Positions 1 to 8,797 of a DNA stretch of 64,000 bases are shown in pieces (the first letter of the stretch is position 1; every line of letters begins with the position of its first letter). The stretch covers positions 1 to 64,000 of the forward strand of contig JAEFAI010000008.1 in NCBI GenBank assembly GCA_016291185.1, given 5' to 3'. The notes below the pieces were generated by a model. It ran no database searches. It was not told the origin of the DNA and saw nothing but the letters and a program-made list of their open reading frames with translations. The position numbers and the translations under genes were made by a program. This stretch comes from Bacteroidales bacterium (GTDB lineage Bacteria > Bacteroidota > Bacteroidia > Bacteroidales > UBA932).

Positions 1-744
1 ACGGCTCGGTGTTCCTATATCCCCGGATCTGACGAAAAGGGATACCTGTACCTACTGAAAATAGACTATAATCCGGCCCTGGACGGCGGAAAAGCGCGGC
101 TTTCCCTGCTCTGTACCCCGCAGCCGCTGCCCATCCGGTACACGGAAACCTGGACACGCCTGCTCCCTCTCGGGCGCATTGCCATGACGGGCGGTATTTT
201 TCACAGCAATTTTGAGCCCACGGCGGCTGCCTGGATTCTGCATCCCGCCGGGACCCGGCCGGCCCCTGACACAGGGCATTTCCCCTGGTGGACGGTTGTT
301 GTCATCGGCATATTGCTTGCGGCCCTCGTAGCTCTGCTGCTTACCAGGCGCGTCTCCCCCTCTCCCGCAGAAACGCCTTCTCCCGAACAGTTGGAAGAAA
401 GCCGGATGGACCAGATTGTACACAAGCTGGAGCAGGAGAAGATGTATCTTCGCAAGGGGCTCACCATCACGGACTTTGCCGCCGAACTCCATACCAATAA
501 AACTTATATCTCCTATCTTTTGAACCAACGGTGCGGCAAGTCTTTCTCGGATTTCCTGAACGGATACCGCGTGGAACATGCCAAGCGCCTGATGCGGGAG
601 CAGCCGCAACTGAACCTGGCCGAGGTGGCCGATGCTTCCGGCTTTGCCGACGAGTCCTCCTTCTACCGAAACTTCAAGAAAGCCACCGGCCTCACTCCCG
701 CCGCGTGGCGCAAAACAGAAAAAACCAATAAAATACCCATATGA
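1..744 (+). CDS. Membrane-anchored AraC-family transcriptional regulator (5' end outside window)
   Basis: The frame is open from base 1, so the gene starts upstream; 247 residues are visible. One strongly hydrophobic segment (WWTVVVIGILLAALVALLL, about residues 96-114) is followed by a cytoplasmic linker and a C-terminal AraC-type double helix-turn-helix (about residues 145-243) with the usual spacing of KTYISYLLNQ, FNGYR-like and FADESSFYRNFKKATG elements. In Bacteroidetes, regulators of this form often carry periplasmic or TPR sensor modules before the membrane helix; that part is outside the window. The stop overlaps the next start as ATGA (741-744), so it is translationally coupled to the BACON lipoprotein. 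The sensed signal is unknown. Confidence 0.85.
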   Translation, partial: TARCSYIPGSDEKGYLYLLKIDYNPALDGGKARLSLLCTPQPLPIRYTETWTRLLPLGRIAMTGGIFHSNFEPTAAAWILHPAGTRPAPDTGHFPWWTVVVIGILLAALVALLLTRRVSPSPAETPSPEQLEESRMDQIVHKLEQEKMYLRKGLTITDFAAELHTNKTYISYLLNQRCGKSFSDFLNGYRVEHAKRLMREQPQLNLAEVADASGFADESSFYRNFKKATGLTPAAWRKTEKTNKIPI

Positions 745-2084
745 AAAACACAAAATTCTTAGTACTTACTTTGCTGGCGGCATTTGCATGCGGCCCCCAG
801 AACAAGCAGGAGCCCGAAAACCAGCAGCAGCCAGGTGGCGAAAGCGGTGAGAACCAGAACAAAGATGGCGATGTAACGGTGAGCTGGATGAGCGACGTTA
901 CCGCATTCGATATGCCTTGCGACAAAGATACCGTCCGGGTCCAGTTTACCCTTCATAAAGGGGATGATTACAACCAGGCGTGGACCGCCGAGTCATCGGC
1001 TTCCTGGTGCACGGTAAAACCGACCTCCGGGACCGGCGGCGACGTGCTTCAGATTATGGTGGCCGACAACGGGTCGGCCGATGTCCGTACCGCTACCATT
1101 TCCCTGAAATCCGGCTCCAGCGTCTCCACGCTTACAGTAAACCAAAGCCTGTTTGGCGGCGCCAAGGCGGCCGAACCCTGGTTCACCACCAATTACTGGG
1201 AACGCACCGACCGGGAAAAAGCCGGCCTCCGCGGTCCCGTGAAGTCCATCTATGAAGACCACTACACCACCTTCTATAAATACTATTATGATGAAGCCGG
1301 CCATTTGGTAAAAGAAGAGTATCATAATCTGACCGAAAACACGGTGGAGGAGCGCTGGCTGTACGAATATGACAATAAGGGACGCCTCGCGAAGAAGGTT
1401 TCCGGTGACGGCTGTTTCACGTTTACCTTCGAATATGGCAATACGGGTAAGCTCGTCCCTACCGACCCGTTCAACTGGGTTCCCATCTACGTAAGCGGCA
1501 AGGATTACCCGCTCACCATCTTCAAAGACTTGTCGGCCATCCATTATTTGGACAACTCACCCTATTATTATGAAAAGGCCGATTATACCTTCGAATTCGG
1601 TTCGGACGGCAACCTCACCGTCACCGAAACTTTCCAAAATGGCATGGAAGGGCAGCCTCAGGCTTATACCTACCACGTCCAATATGAGAATGGCTATCCT
1701 GTGAGCAACAGCGAATATGACATAGCGGCCACTTATGCGTCCAACGGGATGCCGCTCACCTTGTCCGAAGAAAACGGGAACGTCCGTTTCACTTTCCTCC
1801 CCAACGACAGGGAACTGGTGACCGAAACACGGGACGAGCCCGAAGCTTCAGGCATGCTGCCGGAACTGTGGTCCCGCTGGAAGTACAACGCCAACGCCGA
1901 CGTCACCGAGCGTAAACACGCCTTTTATTCCACGGACCAGGTGTACTGGGACAGCTACGACAAGTACTTCTACGATGCCCGCGGTAACTGGATTCGCCGC
2001 ACGGAAACCATCGAAGGGGCCTGGCAGAAAGGCCAGCGCATCCCTGCCCGCGTGGGACGTGTAATCGAATATTACAACCTGTAA
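741..2084 (+). CDS. BACON-domain lipoprotein with YD-like C-terminal repeats
   Basis: 447 aa. An N-terminal signal ends in a lipobox-like AFAC with Cys17, followed by a low-complexity Q/E/G/N linker, so it should be a surface or periplasmic lipoprotein. Residues about 48-138 look like a BACON domain (SSASWCTVKPTSGTGGD then an alternating strand pattern ending LTVNQS). BACON domains in Bacteroidetes are thought to bind carbohydrate or mucin. The C-terminal 300 residues contain several YD-type strands (YDEAGHLVKEEY, YDNKGRLAKKVS, YDARGNWIRRTE), related in pattern to Rhs/wall-associated repeats but too few to form a full Rhs shell. It overlaps the regulator gene by 4 bp, which suggests co-expression. 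Confidence 0.8.
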   Translation: MKNTKFLVLTLLAAFACGPQNKQEPENQQQPGGESGENQNKDGDVTVSWMSDVTAFDMPCDKDTVRVQFTLHKGDDYNQAWTAESSASWCTVKPTSGTGGDVLQIMVADNGSADVRTATISLKSGSSVSTLTVNQSLFGGAKAAEPWFTTNYWERTDREKAGLRGPVKSIYEDHYTTFYKYYYDEAGHLVKEEYHNLTENTVEERWLYEYDNKGRLAKKVSGDGCFTFTFEYGNTGKLVPTDPFNWVPIYVSGKDYPLTIFKDLSAIHYLDNSPYYYEKADYTFEFGSDGNLTVTETFQNGMEGQPQAYTYHVQYENGYPVSNSEYDIAATYASNGMPLTLSEENGNVRFTFLPNDRELVTETRDEPEASGMLPELWSRWKYNANADVTERKHAFYSTDQVYWDSYDKYFYDARGNWIRRTETIEGAWQKGQRIPARVGRVIEYYNL

Positions 2085-2085
2085 C

Positions 2086-2124
2086 GCGGAAAAGGCCGAA
2101 AAGGGCGGTGTATTTCGCCGCCCT
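2086..2124 (-). terminator. Rho-independent terminator of the efflux operon
   Basis: A perfect 7-bp stem (2102-2108 pairing with 2118-2124) with a 9-nt loop abuts the outer-membrane-factor stop codon. Read on the minus strand it is followed by TTTT, a short GC patch and another TTTT. The plus strand lacks a T run, so it mainly serves the minus-strand operon. Confidence 0.75.
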
Positions 2125-3441
2125 CTACAGCACCAGCGCGCCGCCGCGGTAGAATTCCACCAGACGGGTCTGGTACAGGTATTCGTACGTGGCCTGGACG
2201 GAGTCGGATTCGGCTTTCACCAGGCGGTTGCGGCTTTCGTTGAATTCCGTGAGGGTGGCTTTCCCGTTCTCGTACTTGGCCTGCATCAGTTCAAAGGCGT
2301 CCCGGGCGGCGGCAGTGGCCGTGCGGGAGGCTTCCCACTTGGTACGGGCGGCCACGGCGCTGTTCCACGCCTGCTGGATTTCCTTGTACAGATTCTGCTG
2401 GACACGGCGCAGCTGTATCTCCTGGGAGCGCTGCTGCAGTTTGGCGCTGCGCACCTGGTTACGGGTGCTGAACTTATTGAAGATGGGGATGTTCAGGGAC
2501 AGGCCCACGTACTGGCTGAAGTTGTTGCTAAGCTGGTCCCAGAAGCCCTGCGTGCCAAAGGAGGAATAGTAATTGGTGCCCATGCCGGCGCTTAGGGAGA
2601 GGGAAGGGTAGAAAGCGGCCCGGGCAATCTGCACCTGCTTGGCCGATCCGTCCAGCCGCAGCTGTTCGGCGCGGATTTCCGGACGCAGGCCCAGGGCATC
2701 GGCGTAGATGTCATCGGGATGGCCAATATAGTAATCCTCCATCTCCACCTTGGGCCGATAGATGCTGAAGTTTTCCCAATCGGGCAGCTCCAGCAACTGG
2801 GCCAGGGCCAGCAGGGAAGAGCGCACGTTGTTCTGTGCCTGCACCAGGGTGAGCTGGCTCTGGGCCAGGGACGACTTCTGCTGGGAGACCTCGGCGGAAC
2901 TGGCCTTTCCAGTGGAGAAGAGGCCTTCCAGGCGCACCACCTGCAGGGAGTCGATGGACAGCTGCTGCCGGGCTACGTCGGCTATCTCGTAATTGTAGAG
3001 AATCTGGACATAAGCCTGCGCCACCTGCACACGGATGTCGTTACGGGCCTTTTCCAGGTCTTCGGTGGCGGCCTCCAGGTTCAGCTTGGCCAACTGCATG
3101 CGGCGGGGCGTGGCCAGGCCGTCGAAGAGCGTCATATTGGCACCCAGGTTGAAACTGGTGCTGGCCGAGTTACCTTTCTCGTAGGTATTGTTGCCGCCGA
3201 TACCGCGGCCGAAACTCCAGTTTTCGCTGGCGGAACCGTTCACGGAAGGGAGCCAGTTCATGTCGGCTGAGTTCTTGTCTATCTTCTTGCCCTCTACGCT
3301 CACCTCCTGGGAGGCGATGGTGAGGTTGTGCTCCAATGCCCATTCCGTGCACTCCCGGAGGTTCCAGGGGTGGTTCATATCGGCAAGGGAATCGGTGGGA
3401 GCGGCCAGCGCAGCCACCAGGGCTATCACGAGTGCAGTCAT
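2125..3441 (-). CDS. TolC-family outer membrane efflux protein
   Basis: 438 aa, starting with a hydrophobic signal (MTALVIALVAALAAP). The mature part shows the two long heptad-rich coiled-coil halves typical of outer membrane efflux proteins: LNLEAATEDLEKARNDIRVQVAQAYVQILYN-type helices, then a second half with LQQRSQEIQLRRVQQNLYKEIQQAW. Length matches the family. It is the last gene of a five-gene operon (ATPase, permease, permease, adaptor, TolC), 3 bp after the adaptor, so it should form the outer-membrane duct of a MacAB-type tripartite pump. The substrate cannot be read from sequence. Confidence 0.9.
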   Translation of the reverse strand: MTALVIALVAALAAPTDSLADMNHPWNLRECTEWALEHNLTIASQEVSVEGKKIDKNSADMNWLPSVNGSASENWSFGRGIGGNNTYEKGNSASTSFNLGANMTLFDGLATPRRMQLAKLNLEAATEDLEKARNDIRVQVAQAYVQILYNYEIADVARQQLSIDSLQVVRLEGLFSTGKASSAEVSQQKSSLAQSQLTLVQAQNNVRSSLLALAQLLELPDWENFSIYRPKVEMEDYYIGHPDDIYADALGLRPEIRAEQLRLDGSAKQVQIARAAFYPSLSLSAGMGTNYYSSFGTQGFWDQLSNNFSQYVGLSLNIPIFNKFSTRNQVRSAKLQQRSQEIQLRRVQQNLYKEIQQAWNSAVAARTKWEASRTATAAARDAFELMQAKYENGKATLTEFNESRNRLVKAESDSVQATYEYLYQTRLVEFYRGGALVL

Positions 3442-3444
3442 GGC

Positions 3445-4548
3445 TTATTTCTTGGCTTTGATGATTTCCGTTCCGCGCACGGTCTCGCCTTCGGAAAGAC
3501 CGCTCTTGATTTCGATGTTCACACCGTCGGAGAGACCGGTTTCCACCGGCCGTTTGTCCCAGCCTTCGGCCGCTTTCACATAGACGAAGGTGCTGTCGCC
3601 CTCCCACTGGATGGCGCTTTCGGCCAGGGTGAGCACGTCCCGGGCTTCCTCCAGGACGATTTCGGCATTGGCGCTGTAGCCGCTGCGGATGGTGACGTCG
3701 GACGGGACGGTCACGGACGCCTTGATCTCGAAGAGGTTGGTGCCGTTGGACTCGGTGGCCTTGGGGGAGATGTACTCCAGGGCGGCGTCGAAGTGCACGT
3801 CCTGCAGGGCGCCGATGCTGATGCGGACGGGCAGGCCCACATGCAGCCGGCCCACCTCCGTCTCGTCGATGTTGCCGTCGAAGATGAGGTCGTCCATGTT
3901 GGCCACGGTGGCGATGGTGGTGCCGTCGTTGAAGGTGTTGGACATGGTGACGGAGTTACCCACCTTCACCGGAACGTCCAGGATGAGCCCGGAAATGGTA
4001 GAACGGATAAGGGTGGTACTCCCGCTCTTGTTGGAGGAGGAAACGCCGTCCCGCACAATCTCCAGGGTCTCCTTGGCGATGGCGTGCTCTTCCTGGGCCT
4101 GCTTGAGGGCCTGGGCCACCTTCTCGAAGGATTCGGCGCTCACCAGCTGCTGGTCGTAGAGCTTCTTCTCGCGGTCGTAATTGATTTGGGCCTGCCTGAG
4201 GTTCACCTCGGAAAGGCGCACGCGGCTCTGGGCCGATGACAGCTGGTTCATATCCGGAATCACCTTGAGCTTGGCGATGATCTCATCTTTCTGGACCATC
4301 TGACCGGCCTCTTTGTACACTTCGGCCACGATGCCGTTGAGCTGCGGTTTTACGTTCACCTCGTCGCGGGGCTGGATCTTGCCCGTGACCACGGTGGTCT
4401 TGACCACATCCCCCCGGGTGGGAGTAAGTTCCTGGTACACGGTCTCCTTGGGCTGGGAGCGCTTGAACAGATAGGCAAAGGTGCCGATGAACACCAGCGC
4501 CACCAGCGCCACCAGCGCAATCATAAGAATTCTACCAAACTTTTTCAT
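3445..4548 (-). CDS. HlyD/MacA-type periplasmic adaptor (RND/ABC efflux)
   Basis: 367 aa. An N-terminal membrane anchor (ILMIALVALVALVFIGTFAYLF) is followed by a biotinyl-lipoyl half-motif (PQLNGIVAEVYKEAGQMV), a helical hairpin of about 90 residues (SSAQSRVRLSEVNLRQAQ through ALKQAQEEHAIAKETLEIV), the second lipoyl half, a beta-barrel and a membrane-proximal domain. This order is that of MacA-like membrane fusion proteins. A run of CCAGCG-type codons near 4496-4519 encodes the anchor's ALVALV repeat. It sits between the permeases and TolC and should bridge the inner-membrane ABC unit to the outer-membrane channel. Confidence 0.92.
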   Translation of the reverse strand: MKKFGRILMIALVALVALVFIGTFAYLFKRSQPKETVYQELTPTRGDVVKTTVVTGKIQPRDEVNVKPQLNGIVAEVYKEAGQMVQKDEIIAKLKVIPDMNQLSSAQSRVRLSEVNLRQAQINYDREKKLYDQQLVSAESFEKVAQALKQAQEEHAIAKETLEIVRDGVSSSNKSGSTTLIRSTISGLILDVPVKVGNSVTMSNTFNDGTTIATVANMDDLIFDGNIDETEVGRLHVGLPVRISIGALQDVHFDAALEYISPKATESNGTNLFEIKASVTVPSDVTIRSGYSANAEIVLEEARDVLTLAESAIQWEGDSTFVYVKAAEGWDKRPVETGLSDGVNIEIKSGLSEGETVRGTEIIKAKK

Positions 4549-4595
4549 ATCGTTGTTCTCTTTTTATTCTGAGTTTTTTGTCATTCTGCGTATTT

Positions 4596-5849
4596 TTATT
4601 CATCTCTCATGGCGTCCACAGGCTTGATCTGCATGGCCCGCAGGGCAGGCATCAGACCGGCCACCACACCCAGGACAGTGAGCAGCAACGCCGCCACCAC
4701 CGCCACGCCAAAGGGCACCTGGAAGGTGGCTTTCAGGACGCCGTCGGTGGTCATCGCCAGCTCTACCACGTATAGGATGAGCACGCTGAAAACAATGCCG
4801 CCCATGCCGGCCACCAGCGTGAGCAAGGTGCTCTCGGAGATAATCTGCCCCAGGATTTGCCGCGGCGTGGCGCCGATGGCGCGGCGGATGCCAATCTCCG
4901 TGGTGCGTTCCTTCACGCTCACCATCATAATGTTGGATACACCTATCACGCCGGCAAGGAGCGTCCCCAGGCCGATGAGCCAGATGAGGAAACTCACGCC
5001 CTTGAGCAGGTTATCAATGATGCCAAAGATAAGCTGCGTATTCAGCAGTTCCATGGCTTGTTCGTCCTCCGGATGGATGTAATGCGCCCGGGACATGATT
5101 TCCCGCACGCGCGGAGTGATGTCGCTCATGACAACCCCTTCCTTGACGGTGAAGCAAATCAAGCGCACGGTATTGCCCAAGTTGTAGGCCTTCCGGGCCG
5201 TGCTGATGGGGATGGTCACCGCCTCCGACGCGGTGCCGTTGACATTAAGACCTTTGCCATCGAGACAGTCTACGCCCACCACGGTGTAATAGACCCCGTC
5301 CAACGTGATGTGCTGTCCGCAGGGGTCGCCGCCCTCCGGGAACAGTTCGTTGTACACTTTCTCGCCAATTACGCACACTTTGCGCTCCTGGGCAATGTCG
5401 GCTTCGTTCAGGTAGCGCCCGTACATAAGCTGCGGCTTCTCAATGCGGGCGTACTCCGCCCGCTGGCATTTCACGATGGACGATGACAATGCGGTTTCCC
5501 CGCGGGCGATGCTTATACGCCACAGGGACACGGACGGGACGACGGTCTCCAGCTCCGGCACTAGGTTCTTGAGACGGTCCACATCGGCATAGGTCATGTG
5601 CCAGCTGCGGCCTTTCTTGAAGCCTTTGTAGGGCTTGCTGGTTTCGTGGGGGAAGATAATACAGGCGTTATTCACAAAGCCGTCGAACTGGTTCTCGAGG
5701 AATTGCCTCAGGCCCTGCCCTCCGCCAATGAGCAGCATGAGCATGAAAATGCCCCAGAACACACCGAAACCGGTGAGCAGGCTCCTGCTGCGGTTGCGCC
5801 GGATGCTGTCCAGAATTTCCCGGAAGGTATCTGTATCAAACCATTTCAT
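4596..5849 (-). CDS. MacB-type ABC transporter permease (FtsX domain), second copy
   Basis: 417 aa with the MacB layout: TM1 near residues 21-45 (SLLTGFGVFWGIFMLMLLIGGG), a MacB periplasmic core domain of about 220 residues, and three C-terminal helices of an FtsX domain around the conserved GVSNIMMVSVKERTTEIGIRRAIGA motif. It lacks an ATPase domain, which is supplied by the separate ATPase gene of the operon. Its start overlaps the upstream permease stop (ATGA, 5846-5849). The two permeases are diverged paralogues and probably form a heterodimer. It ends 47 bp before the adaptor start. Confidence 0.92.
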   Translation of the reverse strand: MKWFDTDTFREILDSIRRNRSRSLLTGFGVFWGIFMLMLLIGGGQGLRQFLENQFDGFVNNACIIFPHETSKPYKGFKKGRSWHMTYADVDRLKNLVPELETVVPSVSLWRISIARGETALSSSIVKCQRAEYARIEKPQLMYGRYLNEADIAQERKVCVIGEKVYNELFPEGGDPCGQHITLDGVYYTVVGVDCLDGKGLNVNGTASEAVTIPISTARKAYNLGNTVRLICFTVKEGVVMSDITPRVREIMSRAHYIHPEDEQAMELLNTQLIFGIIDNLLKGVSFLIWLIGLGTLLAGVIGVSNIMMVSVKERTTEIGIRRAIGATPRQILGQIISESTLLTLVAGMGGIVFSVLILYVVELAMTTDGVLKATFQVPFGVAVVAALLLTVLGVVAGLMPALRAMQIKPVDAMRDE

Positions 5850-7108
5850 TCGGCACGCAGGGCTTCTATGGGTTTTACACGGGCCGCTCTCCAGGCGGGA
5901 ATAATCCCGGCCAGGGTACCAGCCAAAACAAGCAGCAGGGTAGCTTCCAGCGCCACATCCAGGCCCACGGACGGATTTTCCAGCATTTTAATTTCTTCAA
6001 TGCCGATATTCACGCTTTTCTGGCCCACCGTCTTGTCCAGAATCTCGCACACCACCATGCCCAGGAACATGCCCACGTAGCCAAACAGGGCGGTGATGCC
6101 CACGCTTTCCGCAATAATCAGCTTAAGGATTTCGCCGGGTTTGGCGCCGATGGCTTTGCGGATGCCGAACTCGTGCGTGCGCTCCTTCACGGTGATGAGC
6201 ATGATGTTGGATACGCCCACTATACCGCTCACGAGGGTGAGCAGGCCCAGGATCCACATGGCAATCTGGAGGATGCGACGGGCGTTGGACATCTCCAGGT
6301 TTTCTGTATAGCCATTTCTCATCCAGATGCCCAGCTTGTCGTCCGGGGCAATGCTGTGGCGGCGTTTGATGGCACCGGCATATTCCTTCTGGAAGGCCTC
6401 GTGCTCCCTGAGGGTCTTCGGACCTTCTACGTTGAAGGTGATGGATTCCACTTTGTCGGTGGGGTCGTAGATGTGTTTGTAGGTACTGTAGGGGATGGGG
6501 CAGCTCCGGCGATAGTCTTGCTCGTCGGTGTGATAGATGCCCACAACGCGAAAGGCAATCTTCCCGGCGCTGACCCACTTTCCGATAATGGCTTCCGGGT
6601 CCCTGGGGCTCAGCTCCGTAGCCTGCGCCATGCTTAACACCATTACTTTGCGGAAGGCATCTATGTCTCCCTGGTTGATGTATCGGCCCGCTGCCATTTG
6701 CAGCTTTTCCTGCTCCACGTGCTGCGGCATTTTGCCTTCCATCCAGCCGTCCACGGTGCGACTGCCCAGGCTGAGGGTGACGGAAGTGCCGGCGGTGCCG
6801 CTGATGACGTTGTGGATGCGCCCCTCCCAGTCTTTGCCTTTGGTGTAGGCCAAGTCTTTGGTATCCAGCTGAATACGACGATTCTCCTTGTAGCCGGCAT
6901 AGGGCTTGGAGGTGCGCCAACCCTCCACCGTAATGCTCTGATTCACGTACTGGTCCACGTTCCCGCCGAAGGAATTCATGAGGCCGTTTCCGGCGCCCAG
7001 CAGTGCAATCAAGAGGAAAATGCCCCAGCTCACCGCAAAGCCCGTGAGGGCCGTACGGAGCTTGTTCTGCCGCAGGGAACAGCCTATTTCGTGAAAAAGT
7101 TCTCGCAT
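5846..7108 (-). CDS. MacB-type ABC transporter permease (FtsX domain), first copy
   Basis: 420 aa with TM1 at about residues 19-41 ([21 protein letters not shown]), a periplasmic core domain, and the FtsX signature [25 protein letters not shown] followed by two further helices. It is a paralogue of the next permease in the operon. Its ATG shares one base with the ATPase stop (TAATG at 7106-7110), consistent with translational coupling. Such ATPase plus two-permease sets export peptides, macrolides or lipids in other Bacteroidetes, but nothing here fixes the substrate. Confidence 0.92.
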   Translation of the reverse strand: MRELFHEIGCSLRQNKLRTALTGFAVSWGIFLLIALLGAGNGLMNSFGGNVDQYVNQSITVEGWRTSKPYAGYKENRRIQLDTKDLAYTKGKDWEGRIHNVISGTAGTSVTLSLGSRTVDGWMEGKMPQHVEQEKLQMAAGRYINQGDIDAFRKVMVLSMAQATELSPRDPEAIIGKWVSAGKIAFRVVGIYHTDEQDYRRSCPIPYSTYKHIYDPTDKVESITFNVEGPKTLREHEAFQKEYAGAIKRRHSIAPDDKLGIWMRNGYTENLEMSNARRILQIAMWILGLLTLVSGIVGVSNIMLITVKERTHEFGIRKAIGAKPGEILKLIIAESVGITALFGYVGMFLGMVVCEILDKTVGQKSVNIGIEEIKMLENPSVGLDVALEATLLLVLAGTLAGIIPAWRAARVKPIEALRAE

Positions 7109-7824
7109 TATTTCATGGCAGACCCCTGCCAGGCCTCATGTTTGGTGTTTTCTTCAATCTTGCCAATAAGCCCGTCCTTGATATGGATAATCTTGTCGGT
7201 CTCGTTGGCCACGCCGCCTTCGTGCGTGACCACTATAATGGTAATGCCGTCCTCCTTGTTCAACTGCTTGAGCAGCTGCATCACTTCCACGCTGGTTTTG
7301 GAATCCAGAGCGCCGGTGGGTTCATCGGCCAAAATGATTTGCGGGCGGGTTATGAGGGCGCGGGCAATGGCCACACGCTGCCTCTGGCCACCCGACATCT
7401 CGTTGGGGAAGTGGCTGGCCCAGGGTGTGAGGCCCATCTTTTCCAGGTATTCCATGGCCAGTTCGTGGCGTTTTTTGCGGGGGACGCCCTGGTAGTAGAG
7501 TGGCAGCTCAACGTTCTCTGCGGCCGTTTTGAAGCCAATGAGGTTGAAGCTCTGGAAAATGAACCCAATCATGTGGTTGCGGTAGCTTGCCGCCTGTTTC
7601 TCGCTCAGGTCCTTGATGAGCTTGCCGTCCAGCATGTAAGTGCCCGTATCGTAATTGTCCAGGATGCCCAGGATGTTCAGGAGGGTACTCTTGCCGGAGC
7701 CGGAAGCGCCCATGATGGAAATGAATTCCCCCCGCTCGATTTGCAAGTTGATGCCCTTCAGGACATGCAGGGGCTGTCCGTTGTTGTAGGTTTTGTTGAT
7801 ATCGCTGAGTTCGATGAGCGCCAT
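7108..7824 (-). CDS. ABC transporter ATP-binding protein (MacB/LolD type)
   Basis: 238 aa, a complete nucleotide-binding domain. Walker A is GASGSGKST (about residues 39-47), the signature is [15 protein letters not shown], Walker B is [12 protein letters not shown] and the switch histidine is in VVTHE. The spacing and the [19 protein letters not shown] region resemble LolD/MacB ATPases. It is the first gene of the operon and energises the two FtsX permeases downstream. A Bacteroidetes-type promoter lies 40-70 bp upstream. Confidence 0.95.
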   Translation of the reverse strand: MALIELSDINKTYNNGQPLHVLKGINLQIERGEFISIMGASGSGKSTLLNILGILDNYDTGTYMLDGKLIKDLSEKQAASYRNHMIGFIFQSFNLIGFKTAAENVELPLYYQGVPRKKRHELAMEYLEKMGLTPWASHFPNEMSGGQRQRVAIARALITRPQIILADEPTGALDSKTSVEVMQLLKQLNKEDGITIIVVTHEGGVANETDKIIHIKDGLIGKIEENTKHEAWQGSAMK

Positions 7825-7864
7825 TTCTGCGGTATTAGTATGCTATTATATGTTGGTACGCCCT

Positions 7865-7896
7865 TAAATATAGATGCGTTTTTTGAAAATGCCAAA
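7865..7896 (-). promoter_or_regulatory. Candidate promoter of the efflux operon
   Basis: On the minus strand TTTG (7893-7896) is followed after 20 bp by TATATTTA (7865-7872), one base off the Bacteroidetes -7 consensus TAnnTTTG. The start codon lies about 40 bp downstream. No operator could be recognised. Confidence 0.55.
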
Positions 7897-7920
7897 TTTA
7901 TAGCTAAAATTATGCTGAAA

Positions 7921-7961
7921 AACAAAAATACAGCAACCTTAAGGGCTGCTGTATTTTTGTT
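7921..7961. terminator. Bidirectional terminator-like hairpin, 15-bp perfect stem
   Basis: Positions 7921-7935 and 7947-7961 are perfect inverted repeats with an 11-nt loop that itself contains CTTAAG. The outer part of the stem is A/T-rich on both sides, so each strand ends in a T run. It separates the efflux promoter from the region carrying repeat copy A and probably ends minus-strand transcription coming from the insert. Confidence 0.6.
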
Positions 7962-8233
7962 TTGGAGCAAGTTTGTTACCAATTATCTAACCTTCATCGA
8001 GGACTTCCAAAAGGTGCTGGACTTCATCGAATGGTATCGGCTTATCCGATAAAAACCGAGGGGATAGAGGGTGTCCGCCTAACTAACGCCCCATAATTAC
8101 GGGAGAACAATGTTGGATAATTCCACCATCATCGTGGAGGCTACCACACCTCCTACCTCCCTGTCAATCTGCATTTTCCTTATTACGGTCTTCCCTCTTT
8201 TTGAGGGCCGGTCGCCAATCTTGCAGATGGCGG
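7962..8233. other. No confident gene; possible decayed coding sequence
   Basis: No ORF with a convincing start is present. On the minus strand an open stretch from the repeat edge (8236) to about 8105 would encode a plausible protein tail containing KIGDRPSKRGKTVIRKMQ, and a second short minus-strand frame near 8000-8060 would encode KPIPFDEVQHLLEVLDEG. Both lack a start and look like remnants cut off at the edge of repeat copy A. Their origin is unknown. Confidence 0.3.
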
Positions 8234-8478
8234 CCTGAGGTCACCCGCGTCATAGCCCAAGATTTATCGCACTTTACTGGGTCGTTTTTGTCGAGTTAGC
8301 GCAGTTTGATTGGCCAAAAACCGTCGGTTATTGCACTTTTATAAAAAAGACTGGCTCCTGTGTAACGATATCGACAATCCGGCTTAGTCTCGTCATAAGA
8401 ACAAAGAAAACCCGTAGCAAAAACTACAGGCTTTCTTATAACTAATTGATGATTAATCAGTTAATATTCCTCCTCGTT
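8234..8478. repeat. 245-bp direct repeat, copy A (left edge of insert)
   Basis: Positions 8234-8478 match 14329-14573 in the same orientation. By eye only three substitutions are seen, all in the distal 60 bp. The copy contains a terminator-like hairpin (8406-8425 region) and, at its right end, the last codons of the DUF2795-like gene (N-E-E-E-Y-stop on the minus strand) without the rest of that gene. The truncated gene tail here against the intact gene at copy B suggests duplication on insertion, or recombination between two homologous loci. Confidence 0.9.
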
Positions 8479-8797
8479 AAAAAAAACGAATAGTGGATGA
8501 ATTCTGTCTGTCCTTTGACTTCTTGCGGGCTCGGCAACTCACTATAAAACAGATTGTTATCGTCTCTTATGAGAGGCGCGAAGACCGAAGACAGAAAAGG
8601 GGCCTGAACGCCTTGCGGTAACTTTTGCGGTAACTTTTCGGCATCTTTTTGTGCGATAGAATGCGACAAAATACGATGAAATGCGAAGGGGGTTACCGAC
8701 AGAAATACGGAGAGCCGTCGTCAGAGCCGAAAATCAAAGAACTACGCGCCTCTATTGAGGTTTCACAAAGATACTCCTTTTTTGAGAACAATCCTTC
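8479..8797. other. Gene-free stretch downstream of the helicase, with short repeats
   Basis: No supported gene. It holds a 12-bp tandem duplication (8614-8625 and 8626-8637, unit TGCGGTAACTTT), a related GGTTACCG at about 8689 and several GCGA-containing repeats near 8650-8685. A 70-aa minus-strand frame running into copy A begins with TTG and is made largely of these repeats, so it is not called. The repeats could be recombinase or regulator sites, but no partner protein is visible. Confidence 0.4.

Noticed and set aside
4496..4519. CCAGCG tandem repeat as a regulatory element
   Set aside because: It encodes the ALVALV membrane anchor of the adaptor and is simple codon repetition.
8457..8669. 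70-codon minus-strand frame at the cassette's left edge
   Set aside because: TTG start, partly made of tandem repeats, and its end lies in the duplicated block; nothing supports translation.
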